NCBI GenBank assembly: GCA_029582155.1
Contig: CM055900.1
Coordinates: 42,329,236 to 42,393,235, forward strand
Length of the DNA: 64,000 bases
Source of the DNA: Panopea generosa
Taxonomy: Eukaryota > Mollusca > Bivalvia > Adapedonta > Hiatellidae
Reading direction: 5' to 3'
The notes below the pieces were generated by a model, which worked only from the letters and a program-made list of their open reading frames with translations, had not been told where the DNA came from and ran no database searches. Shown one piece after another: positions 51,745 through 62,432 of the stretch. Position numbers and translations under genes: made by a program. Each line of letters opens with the position of its first letter. Within the stretch, counting starts at the first letter, position 1.

Positions 51745-53030
51745 ATTACTAATATTTACAAAACATTGTGAATATCTCCAAACTAAGAAATACTAACATT
51801 GTAATTGTCTCCAAACTAAAAGTAACAAAACATTATGACTATCCCAAAACTTAAAATTACAAAAACTCTTTAATCTAAGAATCACAAAACATCGTGAGTA
51901 TCTCCAAACTAAGAATGTCAGAATCTCCAAAACCATTACACTCTGAATATCTCCAAACTAAACATTACCAAACAGTGTGAGTCACGCTTTCGCAAAAATA
52001 AGAATAACAAAACAACGCCAATATCTCCATACCAAGAATTACAAAATATCGTGACAATCTCTGAACTAAGAGTTATAAAATATTGTGGGTACATGTATCT
52101 CTGAATTAAAAGTTACAAAATATCGTGACTATCTCTCAACTGAGAGTTATAAAATACTGTGGGTATCTCCGAAATAAAAGTTGCAAACTATCGTGACTAT
52201 TTCTTATATAATGGTTATAAACTATCGTTGGTATCTCCAAACTGACACTTAACTATCTGCAAAACCAACACAATGTGAATATCTACAAATTATTAGTTTC
52301 AAAATAGCGCGACTATGTTAGAAATATGGGTTACAATCTATTATGGATATCTCAAGACTTAAATTTACAAAACATTGTGAATATCTACAAACTAAAAATA
52401 AGAAAAAATTGTGACTATCTACAAACTAAAAGTAAAAAAACATAATGAATATCACCAAACTAAATGTAAAAATAAACATTGTGAATATCACCAAACTAAA
52501 AATAAAAAACATTGTGAAAATCTACAAACTAAAAGTTAAAAACATTGTGAATATCACCAAACTAAAAGTTAAAACCATTGTGAATATCACCAAACTAAAA
52601 GTTAAAATCATTGTGAATATCACCAAACTAAAAGTTAAAAACATTGTGAATATCAACAAACTAAAAGTTAAAAACATTGTTAATATTACCAAGCTAAAAG
52701 TAAAAAACATTGTGAATATCTACAAACTAAAAGTTAAAAACATTGTGAATATCACCAAACTAAAAGTTAAAACCATTGTGAATATCACCAAACTAAAAGT
52801 TAAAAACATTGTGAATATCACCAAACTAAAAGTTAAAAACATTGTGAATATCAACAAACTAAAAGTTGAAAACATTGTTAATATTACCAAGCTAAAAGTA
52901 AAATACATTGTGAATATCTACAAACTAAAAGTAAAAATCATTGTGAATATCACCAAACTAAAAGTAAAAAATAGAATAAAAGTTACAAAACATTGTGAAT
53001 ATCTAAAAACTAAAAGTTAAAAACTATCTT
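51745..53030. repeat. Minisatellite array, 33-bp unit with degenerate 5' part (array A13)
   Basis: From 52440 there are about 18 regular 33-bp units (AACATTGTGAATATCACCAA, ACTAAAAGTTAAA). From 51745 to 52440 units are diverged, longer and irregular. Because 33 is a multiple of three and the unit lacks stops, both strands show long open frames (VNITKLKVKNI on plus). These are artefacts of the period. Confidence 0.92.
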
Positions 53031-54859
53031 AACTATTTTTTCTATTGGTATTTCTGTGTACAAAACAAATTGCTGGAATCCAAAGTAATACAATAAGATC
53101 TAGGTTCCAACATGAAAAAAACACACGGAGAAATGGACCAAAAATAATGCTTTAGAGAAAGCATAAAGGGAAAACACCTATCGATAACAATGACCGGGAC
53201 AATTCATCAAGAGAGATATAGAGTGGTCATTCCGATACCCGGATTTCACGTGAAATGGACATGAGAAATAAATGACCTTAAATGAGGAAACACGAATTAA
53301 ACTTAAGAATTGCAGCGACGACACCCACAAAGACATTCTTGAACAATTGCTAAAACTTGCTTTATCATTTTGAATAATTTATACACATGTATATGATTTG
53401 TGTTATTTCTGAAATCGGAGTTTATAACCTAACTGCGCTCATAACAAATCATTTTTTTACAACATCCAAATAGATATGACGTTTATCAGGAGACTACACG
53501 CATACACACAGCACGGTTTTATTGAACTGGATTAGTTTTATAAAAGTATCGCCTTTCCAACCAAGTCCTTCGGCATTAAACCAGAATGGTACATCGGCTG
53601 ATACTCCTGCTGTGCTGTAGAAATCGATTGACGATGGTGCCGCACAAAAATCAATACTTACATTTCTGCCAACGTTGTTTGATAAGGCATAGAAATTATT
53701 GGTCTCTGATAATACAAAACCATTCAATAGCGCAAGTGTGTATGTGTCAGTTAGAGGGGAGATTTATGTAGACTGTGGTGATGTAATATAGAACTGTCAT
53801 CATGTGCATCATTGATGAGCAAGGAGTGGTACATTGCCATTCCAAAACAAACACTCAGCTGTTGTTATAAAGATTTATTATACTGAATGTTTCAGCGTAG
53901 TTTACAACAGCGTGTTCATTCATATCGTGACTATAAAACATATATGGTATCAAGTATTACATTTATGATATCAAGTATTGCATATATGATATCAAGATTT
54001 AGGTAGATGACAAATGGTCTAATATTTCATTCAGTCTCAGGCGAATTAGTGCTACATATATCCTTTGAAAAACAAGGTACGTCCCCAAAATGTTGGTTTG
54101 AAGAAATAACAAAACATAAGTATTTTGATTTACCCATATCATCTCGCATACACTACATTTTTCCAGAAAGAAAGGGAATACTGTGTTGTCTTTTGTAATG
54201 AACAATTATTATCATATGGATACACTGTTAGTGCTTTTACAATAACCCGATTTTCGAAGTAACATTTGGTATCCCCTGCATATAAAGATAAAAAACAAAC
54301 GACCTTTATATATCTACGTAAGTTGGACTTTTTTTAAGATACGGCTTTGTCCATTGTAAATATAAAAGTACCTAAACTCGTGGGTGTATATATGAGACAG
54401 AAGTATGAGGTTTTAGAAAGTTGAACCATTTATCCGCTGCATATAATTAGTATGTGTTATAACCAATTTTGTTTCTCAATTCGATATTTTTTGTAAAGAA
54501 ATGTTGATTCTTAGTCGATCATGTTGCAGGGATGTATATGTCTGATGTCATACAAGCCCGGTATATAAACACCAAATATGTAGTTGGGATGTTGTTTGTT
54601 ATACATGTATGTGTTTATGGCAGGATAATTTATTCAACCATTGGAGTATGACGGTACTGTGTAATCCGAATACTTTCATTTCATAAAGGGAGATAATTGT
54701 CCAACCGCAGACGTTGCTATCACAGGCCACACGTTATATAGCAGAATAAACATAATAAAAAAATCAATATATTTAAAATATTACATATAATACAAAGTAT
54801 TATAATTACATTACATGCATACAAGCATAAACACATATGTACATTTTGACATGTTTGAG
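53031..54859. other. Intronic sequence with one unrecognised minus-strand frame
   Basis: No tandem structure. A minus-strand frame runs from 53763 to 53494 (90 codons, stop-bounded), non-repetitive and reasonably complex. I do not recognise it; see findings. Confidence 0.4.
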
Positions 54860-55840
54860 CATCTTCTGTGATTTAGTGGACACGTGAAACTGGTGTTTTG
54901 GCGTCATCTATGATAAAGTGGACATATGAAACTGGTGTTTTGGCGTCATCTTGATAAAGTGGACACATGAAACTGGTGTTTTGACGTCATATATGTTTAA
55001 GTGGACAAATGAAACTGGTGTTTTGGACGTCGAATATTTTTAGTGGATATACGAAACTGGTGTTTTGGTGTCATATATGATTTAGTGGTCACATGAAACT
55101 GGTGTTTTGGCACCATCTTGATAAAGTGGACACATGAAACTGGTATTTTGACGTCAAATATGATTTAATGGACATACGGAACTGGTATTTTGGTGTCATA
55201 TATGATTTATTGGAGATATGAAACTGGTGTTTTGGCATCATCAATGATAAAGTGGACACACAAAACTGGTGTTTTGGCATCTTATGTGATTTTGTGGACA
55301 TGTGTAATTGGTGTTTAGGCATCATCTATGATAAAGCGGACGCATAAAACTGGTGTTTATGCATTATCTATGATAAAATGGATACATGAAACTGGTGTTT
55401 GGACATCCTCTGTGACTTAGTGGACATATGCAATTGGTGTTTAGGCATCATTTATGATAAAGTGGACACACGAAACTGGTGTTTGGGCATCCTCTGTGAC
55501 TTAGTGTACATATGCAATTGGTGTTTAGGCATCATTTATGATAAAGTGAACACATGAAACTGGTGTTTTGGTTTTGGGCATCCTTTAGGATTTAGTGAAC
55601 ATATTAAACAGATGTTTGTGCATTCTTAATGATTTAGTGGACATATAATATTGGTATTTGGGCATCGTTCTTGATTTAGTGGAATTATAAATCTGGTGTT
55701 TAGACTATCTATGATTTAGTGGACATATAAATGATAAATGAACTTTGTGGCTTAGCGGATATATGAAACAGGTGTTTGGGTATCTTTTTTATTAATTGGA
55801 TAGGAAACAGGTGTTTGGGTATCCTTTGGGTATCCTTTTT
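54860..55840. repeat. Minisatellite array, about 42-bp unit, left part (array A14)
   Basis: About 22 units of GTGGACACATGAAACTGGTG, TTTTGGCGTCATCTATGATA, AA. Units become shorter towards 55840 (GTTTGGGTATCCTTTTTT, ATTAATTGGACATGAAACAG). The array is split by the element at 55841-58173 and resumes after it. Confidence 0.92.
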
Positions 55841-58173
55841 TAGCTCTACTGGCCAAAGGCCAGAACTGCTTATGCGATGGCTTTTTGTCTGTCGTCTGTC
55901 GTCTGTCGTTTGTTAGCAGCACTTTCTCTGAAACCACTAGGCCAATTAAACTGAAACTTCACATGCATGTTTCTGTTGCATAGGAGACTATACAGAAGAT
56001 TTTTTTTCGATCTGAAATTCAAGATGGCCGCCGTTACTAAAAATAGTCCAAAACTTAAAAAATCTTCTTCTCGTGAACCGCCCAACAGATTTTCAAAATG
56101 TTTATGTAGTTATGATGACCAACTATAGTATTGTTAGATTTGTTCAAATTGTGTACCTAGGGTTCAATATGACCCCGCCCCGAGGGTTCAATTAGGGGAC
56201 ACATGTCATTATAATATTTTTTTTTTATTTTTTTTTAAAATGGAAATGATTTTGCCTATATCTTCACAAAAGCATTGTTTGGTGAAGGAGGTTCAGATTT
56301 GTAAAAATGACTGGGTTCCACTGTCTTAAGGGGTCAGGAGGGGCCCCAAAAGGGTAAAAATTGGGAATTACTAAAATCGTTTTCTTAAGAACCGGTATGT
56401 CAGATTTGTTCATATTTGGCATAAATTATCCCTTTGTGTAGGGGTTTGATTGCAGATAAGAATTAAGGGGCTAAAAATTATAGGGGCCCTGTAAGGGGAC
56501 TTAGAATTTTACAAAGGGATACTATGGGAACACAGAAAATTCTCTTTTTCTTTCATCTCTTCTGAAACCACTAGGCCAATTAAAATGAAACTTCACATGC
56601 ATGTTTCTGTTGCATAGGAGACTATACAGAAGATTTTTTTTTCGATCTGAAAATCAAGATGGCCGCCTTTACTAAAAATAGTCCATAACTTAAAAAATCT
56701 TCTTCTCATGAACGGCCCAACAGATTTTCAAAATGTTTATGTAGTAATGATGACCAACTATAGTATTGTTAGATTTGTTCAAATATTGTCCCTAGGGTTC
56801 AATATGACCCCGCCCCGAGGGTTCAATTAGGGGACACATGTCATTACAATATTTTTTTTTTTTTTTTTTAAATGGAAATGATTTTGCCTATATCTTCACA
56901 GAAGCATTGTTTGGTGAAGGAGGTTCAGATTTTGTAAAAATGAATGGGTTCCACTGTCTTAAGGGGTTAGGAGGGACCCCAAAAGGGTAAAAATTGGGAA
57001 TTACTAAAATCGTTTTTATTAAGAACCGGTACGTCACATTTGTTCATATTTGGCATAAATTATCCCTATGTGTAGGGGTTCGATTTCAGATAAGAATTAA
57101 GGGGCTAAAATTTATAGGGGCCATGTAAGGGGACTTAGAATTTTACATAAGGATACTATGGGAAAACAGAAAATTCTCTTTTTATTTCATCTATTCTGAA
57201 ACCACTAGGTCAATTAAAATGAATCTTCACATGCATGTTTCTGTTGCATAGGAGACTAAACAGAAGATTTTTTTTTTCGATCTGAAATTCAAGATGGCCA
57301 CCGTTACTAAAAATATTCCAAAACTTAAAAAATCTTCTTCTCATGAACGGCCCAACAGATTTTCAAAATGTTTATGTAGTAATGATGACCAACTATAGTT
57401 TTGTTAGATTTGTTCAAATGGTGTCCCTAGGGTTAAATATGACCCCGCCCCGAGGGTTCAATTAGGGGACACATGTCATTATAATATTTATCTATTTTCT
57501 TTTTTTAAAATGGAAATATTTTGTCTATATCTTAACAGAAGCATTGTTTGGTGAAGGAGGTTCAGATTTTGTAAAAATGAATGGGTTCCACTGTCTTAAG
57601 GGGTAAGGAGGGCCCCAAAAGGGTACAAATTGGGATTTACTAAAATCGTTTTCTTAAGAACCGGCATGTCAGATTTGCACATATTTGGCATAAATTATCC
57701 CTATGTGTAGGGGTTTGATTGCAGATAAGAATTAAGGGGCTAAAATTTATAGAAGCCCTGTAAGGGGACTTAGAATTTTACATAAGGATACTATGGGAAA
57801 ACAGAAAAATTCTCTTTTTTTTCATCTCTTCTGAAACCACTTGGCCGATTAAAATGAAACTTAACATGCATGTTTCTGTTGCATAGGAGACTATACAGAA
57901 GATTTTTTTTTCGATCTGAAATTCAAGATGGCCGTTGTTACTAAAAATAGTTCAAAACTTAAAAAATCTTCTTCTCATGAACGGCCCAGCATATTTTCAA
58001 AATGTTTATGTAGTCATGATGACCAACTATAGTTTTGTTAGATTTGTTCAAATCTTGTCCCTAGGGTTAAAAATGACCCCGCCCCGATATTTCTATTGCA
58101 TAGGAGATTTTCAAAAAGTGCTATGGCCACTATGAGTCAGTAGAGCGTCATCAGGCCCTCTTGGGCTTCTTGT
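55841..58173 (+). mobile_element. Helentron-like non-autonomous element (HINE-type), 2333 bp, inserted in array A14
   Basis: Its ends are defined by the interrupted array: uninterrupted units read CCTTTTTTATTAATTGG, while here five T precede T|AGCTCTACTGGCCAAAGGCC and T|ATTAATTGG follows TTCTTGT. That is insertion between two T with no lost or extra host base. The subterminal pair GCTCTACTG (left) and CAGTAGAGC (58138-58146) is inverted. A stem-loop AGGCCCTCTTGGGCTT precedes the right end. Short inverted subterminal repeats, a 3' hairpin, T/T insertion and internal tandem repeats are the published hallmarks of Helentron-associated elements. No coding capacity. The class assignment is inference. 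Confidence 0.6.
55920..58095. repeat. 634-bp tandem repeat x 3.4 inside the element
   Basis: TCTGAAACCA starts at 55927, 56561, 57195 and 57830 (spacing 634, 634 and 635). Units share ATGCATGTTTCTGTTGCATA, GACCCCGCCCCGAGGGTTCA and TTCCACTGTCTTAAGGGGT and differ by only a few per cent by eye, so amplification looks recent. Confidence 0.92.
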
Positions 58174-58410
58174 TATTAATTGGACATGAAACATGTGTTT
58201 GGGTATCCTTTTTAATTAATTGGACATGAAACAGGTGTTTGGTTATCCTTTTTTATTAATTGGACATGGAACTGGTGTTTGGGTATCTGTTTTGATTTGG
58301 TGGTCATATTAAACTGATGCTTTGGGATTCGTTTGGTTTATTGCATATATGTCAACGATCTTTGAGTATTCTTTGTGATTTAGTATATATAAAACTTACG
58401 TTTGTATATC
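58174..58410. repeat. Array A14, right part
   Basis: ATTAATTGGACATGAAACAG, GTGTTTGGGTATCC units resume immediately after the inserted element and fade by about 58410. Confidence 0.85.
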
Positions 58411-59214
58411 CATTTTGTTCACCTCGGACAAAGGCTTAAAAAGACTTTTTCTCTGAAACTGCTTATCAACTTTTCACCATATTTGGTGTGAAGCAGTGTT
58501 ACAATTGTTACAAAAAGCTCTTGCAGGTCATTTTAAACTATGACCGTGGGTACAAAGGTGTTATTCGTATATCTTTTTTGAAATTTTGAAAAAAATAACT
58601 CCAAAAGTGAAAGACCTGGAGCTGTGTTACTTTCAAAATTGTTGGCAGGTATGGATATGTCGTATTGTTGCCCCTTTTTGCATGTTGTCGGTTGTCGTAT
58701 CTTCGTCTATAGTTGTACATTAACATACCGAAATACATAGAAATATATAAACTATTCTCTATCATAATATATATTATTATCAAACTTATTTTCCTAACGA
58801 CCAACGGTCGTACATGCAAGCCTGTTTATGCCCTATGTCGTTGACCTGAGAAGTTCTTTATCTTTAATATAACACACGGTGGTTTCATTGATCCAAACAA
58901 ATCAGAGAGTATAGAATACAATATGGAAGAAGTTCAGCATTCAATACTAGATTTGCTACATGCATAGTAGCAGGTAAATAAAAACAATGATTCAAATTTA
59001 TCTGTCGGCCTATTTGAACCTTTTGATAATAAAGACATTAAGCTTATTACTATTAACGACGGAGCTGTATACCCATATACAGTTCGGTATGCCAGTATAA
59101 ACCCATTTATGATTATAGCATGCTTGCTTAAGTTCATCCCAGTATGTGGTGAACCTTATATTTAAAGAGTGTCGCAAACCAGTACAACCTTATTTATTCA
59201 TTAGCTTAAAACAG
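58411..59214. other. No gene recognised (intron 2)
   Basis: Starts with a dispersed-repeat fragment (TTTTCTCTGAAACTGCTTAT, CAACTTTTCACCATATTTGG) that resembles the head of the 634-bp unit. The rest is unassigned AT-rich sequence. Confidence 0.4.
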
Positions 59215-59466
59215 ATCTACGATACATGTATATTGATGTTTTCAAATCAACGGTGCATATATGTTGGTGTTTTCAAATAAACAGTGCATATATGAATATA
59301 TATTGAAGTTTTCAAATCAACAGAACATATATATTGAAATGTTGAAATCAACAATACATGTTATATAGCTCTATTGAAGTTTTCAAATTAAGAGTACACG
59401 CATACTGAAGTTTTCAAATCAACAGTACGTAGTACATATATATATATTGGCATTTTCAAATCAGCA

Positions 59467-59528
<62 letters not shown>

Positions 59529-59812
59529 AAGTTTTCAAATCAACACTACATATATATTAAAATATCTATATCAACAATACATGTTATATAGATCTAATGA
59601 CGTTTTCAAATTAACAAAACATATATAGTGAAGTATGCAAATTTACAGTAGAGTTACATATACGAGTAAATTGAAATTTTCAAATCACCACTACATTCTA
59701 ATATATTGTTATTGAAGTTTTCAAATCACCACTACATTATAATATATTATTATTGAAGTTTTCAAATAACCACTACATTATAATATATTATTATTGAAGT
59801 TGTTCAAATCAA
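59215..59812. repeat. Irregular minisatellite with TTGAAGTTTTCAAATCAAC core, plus (AT)n
   Basis: About twelve copies of the TTGAAGTTTTCAAATCAAC core separated by variable TA-rich spacers. An uninterrupted (AT)n tract of about 57 bp lies at 59470-59527. TTGAAGTTTTCAA is itself near-palindromic. Confidence 0.8.
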
Positions 59813-59813
59813 C

Positions 59814-59895
<82 letters not shown>

Positions 59896-59897
59896 CA
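59814..59897. repeat. (CGCA)n microsatellite, about 20 copies
   Basis: Perfect GCAC/CGCA tetranucleotide run of about 84 bp directly after the minisatellite. Confidence 0.95.
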
Positions 59898-61276
59898 TAA
59901 CGTTTGAATTAGTAGTAGATATACCTATGTGTCTATTGTGTTCTAATGTTGACTTTGATGTGATTGGTTACAAAATATATACGTTCATATTCTCAGGTTG
60001 TTACCAAATATATTTGTTTAAATGGATTTCGAATATACTGATCGTTGTAAACTACAGTCCTGTTTTAAGCATCATATTAGGGTAGATGATGGAGATGAGA
60101 CGATGTCCACTGTCGCTCTATGCTTCAATAATGTTTTCATAATTAGTAAAATCACATTTGTATGACGCGTATCGCTGATGATTTTTAATAGACAGACCTA
60201 CATCAACGTATGTATGTATAACAATATGAGCTGATTATACTGGAACTGGAAACGTTTGTCGTCGGGATATACTGCTGACTAGAGCCACCGTCTAGAAACA
60301 TTACTCACAGTACACAGGATGGGCCTCCTTTCTACCATACATTTTTTTCAGATTATCTCCACATGGACCGATGCATAATATTCATTTACATGATTGTGTG
60401 ACATCAACGTCAAGATGTAAACTATGAAAGGATTTATTTTATAAAAAGAAAACATAAATGAACAACTGCTATTTTATTTTCAATGTTTGCAACGTTGACT
60501 GCTATCAGCTATAGGAATAGATCTAGATCTAATTCCATATCACAATTTGGAATGTCATAATGAGATATGACATTTTCTATGTCAACATGGGATTTTCTCA
60601 CTGTTCTATTAAATCATGTTTTACCATGCTTTATCGCTTTATAACGAAAAGCTTTGACCCCCATTAGATAATGACTCGCGGACATCATTTGATGTTGGAA
60701 AACGATTCCCATCATGCAATTTTGACTCCCCGTTTGAACTCTCTGTTGAAAAAGTACGCTATACTTATTCACATTGGTCCGTCCGTTCATCCGTCCATCT
60801 GCCTCATGAGCCTGTCTTTCTGTCTATCCGTCCGTCATTACATTCTTTTGTCCGATTGCTCGATGCCCATAAGTCTGTCTGTCTGTCCATTCGTCTTTCA
60901 ATCTGCCATTTTGTGTGTATGTGTCTGTCTGTCTCATGTGTTGTAGCACTTTGTGAGGTGTATTCAATTACTATACGTAGACTTGATCAAGTAAAGCTAA
61001 TGTTACGCATTGTTATTCACGATTCTTTGTTGCCCTTTTAGTACAATATTGATTGATTGATTGATTATTGTAAACGTTTAAAGCCTACCTTTCATTTGTA
61101 GCTACATTTTTCATTAATGCATTTCAACGTCTATATATTTAGAACAGCAAGCCTGTCTTTCATCTTGCCGCTTTCTTTCATTTTGCTTCATGTATAAGTA
61201 CATTAAAGCGGGTGATTCGTTCAGCCGAAATTATCAAACGACCATTCATGGCGAAAATTCCACATTCTTGGGAATA
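59898..61276. other. No gene recognised (intron 2)
   Basis: Contains a CCGTCCGT/CTGTCTGT-rich imperfect microsatellite at about 60775-60930 and GATTGATTGATTGATTA near 61050. Frames at 60671-61041 read this low-complexity DNA. Confidence 0.45.
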
Positions 61277-61915
61277 TTTGTAACGACGTTATCACTAATA
61301 TTATATGTCGCGCTAATTTTATCTGATTGCCGTGTCTTCGTTTGCAAACACAAGTTGAAAAGTCGTCATATTTGTAACGACGTTATTACTAATATTATAT
61401 GTCGCGCTAATTTTATCTGGTTGCCGTGTCGTTACTCTGGCCCTTCCTTTGCAAACACAAGTCGAAAAGTCGTCATATTTGTAACGACGTTATTACTGAT
61501 ATCATATGTCGCGCTAAATCTATCTGGTTGCCGTGTCGTTAATCTGGCCCTTCCTTTGCAAACACAAGTTAAAAAGTCGTTAAATTTGTAACGACGTTAT
61601 TACTAATATTATATGTCGCGCTAATTTTATCTGGTTGCCGTGTCGTAACTCTGGCCCTTCCTTTGCAAACACAAGTTGAAAAGTCGTCATATTTGTAAAG
61701 ACGTTATTACTAATATCATATGTCGCGCTAATTTTATCTGGTTGCCGTGTCGTTACTCTGGCCCTTCCTTTGCAAACACAAGTTAAAAAGTCGTCATATT
61801 TGTAACGACGTTATTACTAATATTATATGTCGCGCTAATTTTTTCTGATTGCCGTGTCGTAACTCTGGCTCTTCTTTTGCAAACACAAGTTGGAAAGTCG
61901 TCATATTTGGTGGTA
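61277..61915. repeat. Tandem repeat, 107 bp x 6 (array A16)
   Basis: TTTGTAACGACG-type starts at 61277, 61371, 61478, 61585, 61692 and 61799. The first unit is 94 bp because it lacks the GTTACTCTGGCCC segment. Units carry ATTATATGTCGCGCTAATTT and CTTTGCAAACACAAGTTGAA. The frame at 61190-61591 is repeat-derived. Confidence 0.93.
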
Positions 61916-62290
61916 TATTTGTAACACGAAAGCATAACCAACTAGTCTTATGATCAGACACGTTTTATGACAACTAGACTATCAGACGGACTATCAAATT
62001 GAAAACAAATTTATAAAGGTCATTAACTTTTTTACGGGCAGGGTGTCGTTACTTTTAACAATAATTTGTGAAATATTTATGTCGGAGGTTTTTTCCTTAC
62101 ATAAAAAATGACCGTTTCTGAAGTGGATGGGGGTGGGGTGTGTGTGTGTGTGTGTGTGGTCTGTCGTTTAGGACATAGACGTTCAAGAGTTGTGCTATAC
62201 ATGAGCAAGACACTAAAATTTTAACCAAGGCGAATATAGGCTGTATGTTTTACAGTTATTAATGTGTTTTAATTTCGTTTTGTGTTTCAG

Positions 62291-62432
62291 AATTATCCAC
62301 GAGGGTGGTTTTACATCTGAGGATAACAAACAGTATAAACCAGTAGTGTACAGTAATACCATACAGTCGCTTGTTGCCATTATACGTGCGATGGGAACAC
62401 TTAATATTCCATTCGGAGCAAATGAAAGAGAG
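62291..62432 (+). CDS. GNAO1 (G-alpha-o orthologue): G protein alpha-o subunit, coding exon 3
   Basis: Acceptor TTTCAG ends at 62290 and donor GTAAGT starts at 62433. The 142-nt size equals exon 3 of G-alpha i/o genes. It completes Lys and reads [20 protein letters not shown], then [19 protein letters not shown] and [23 protein letters not shown] at the start of the helical domain is diagnostic of G-alpha-o (G-alpha-i has [12 protein letters not shown]). Total coding length here is 303 nt, 101 whole codons, with no stop or frame break. The switch regions, the pertussis-toxin site near the C terminus and the other exons lie downstream of this window. Confidence 0.94.

Larger units (their letters stand above)
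34299..62290 (+). other. G-alpha-o intron 2 (27,992 bp)
   Basis: Bounded by GTAAGG at 34299 and TTTCAG at 62285-62290. The flanking codons join exactly (AA plus A gives Lys), so this is a single intron by reading-frame evidence. It contains two SINEs, two Helentron-like elements, a G/C foldback and about eight tandem arrays, listed separately. Unassigned parts show no convincing coding exon on either strand. Confidence 0.9.

Noticed and set aside
52445-53020. 191-codon frame with an 11-residue repeat
   Set aside because: It is a 33-bp minisatellite with no stop codon, and the opposite strand is also open. A period divisible by three explains it.
60671-61041. Frames rich in S, C, L and V with SVCLSV-type runs
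   Set aside because: Derived from CCGT/CTGT low-complexity sequence.
61190-61591. 133-codon frame
   Set aside because: Lies across 107-bp tandem units and repeats its own sequence; no independent support.
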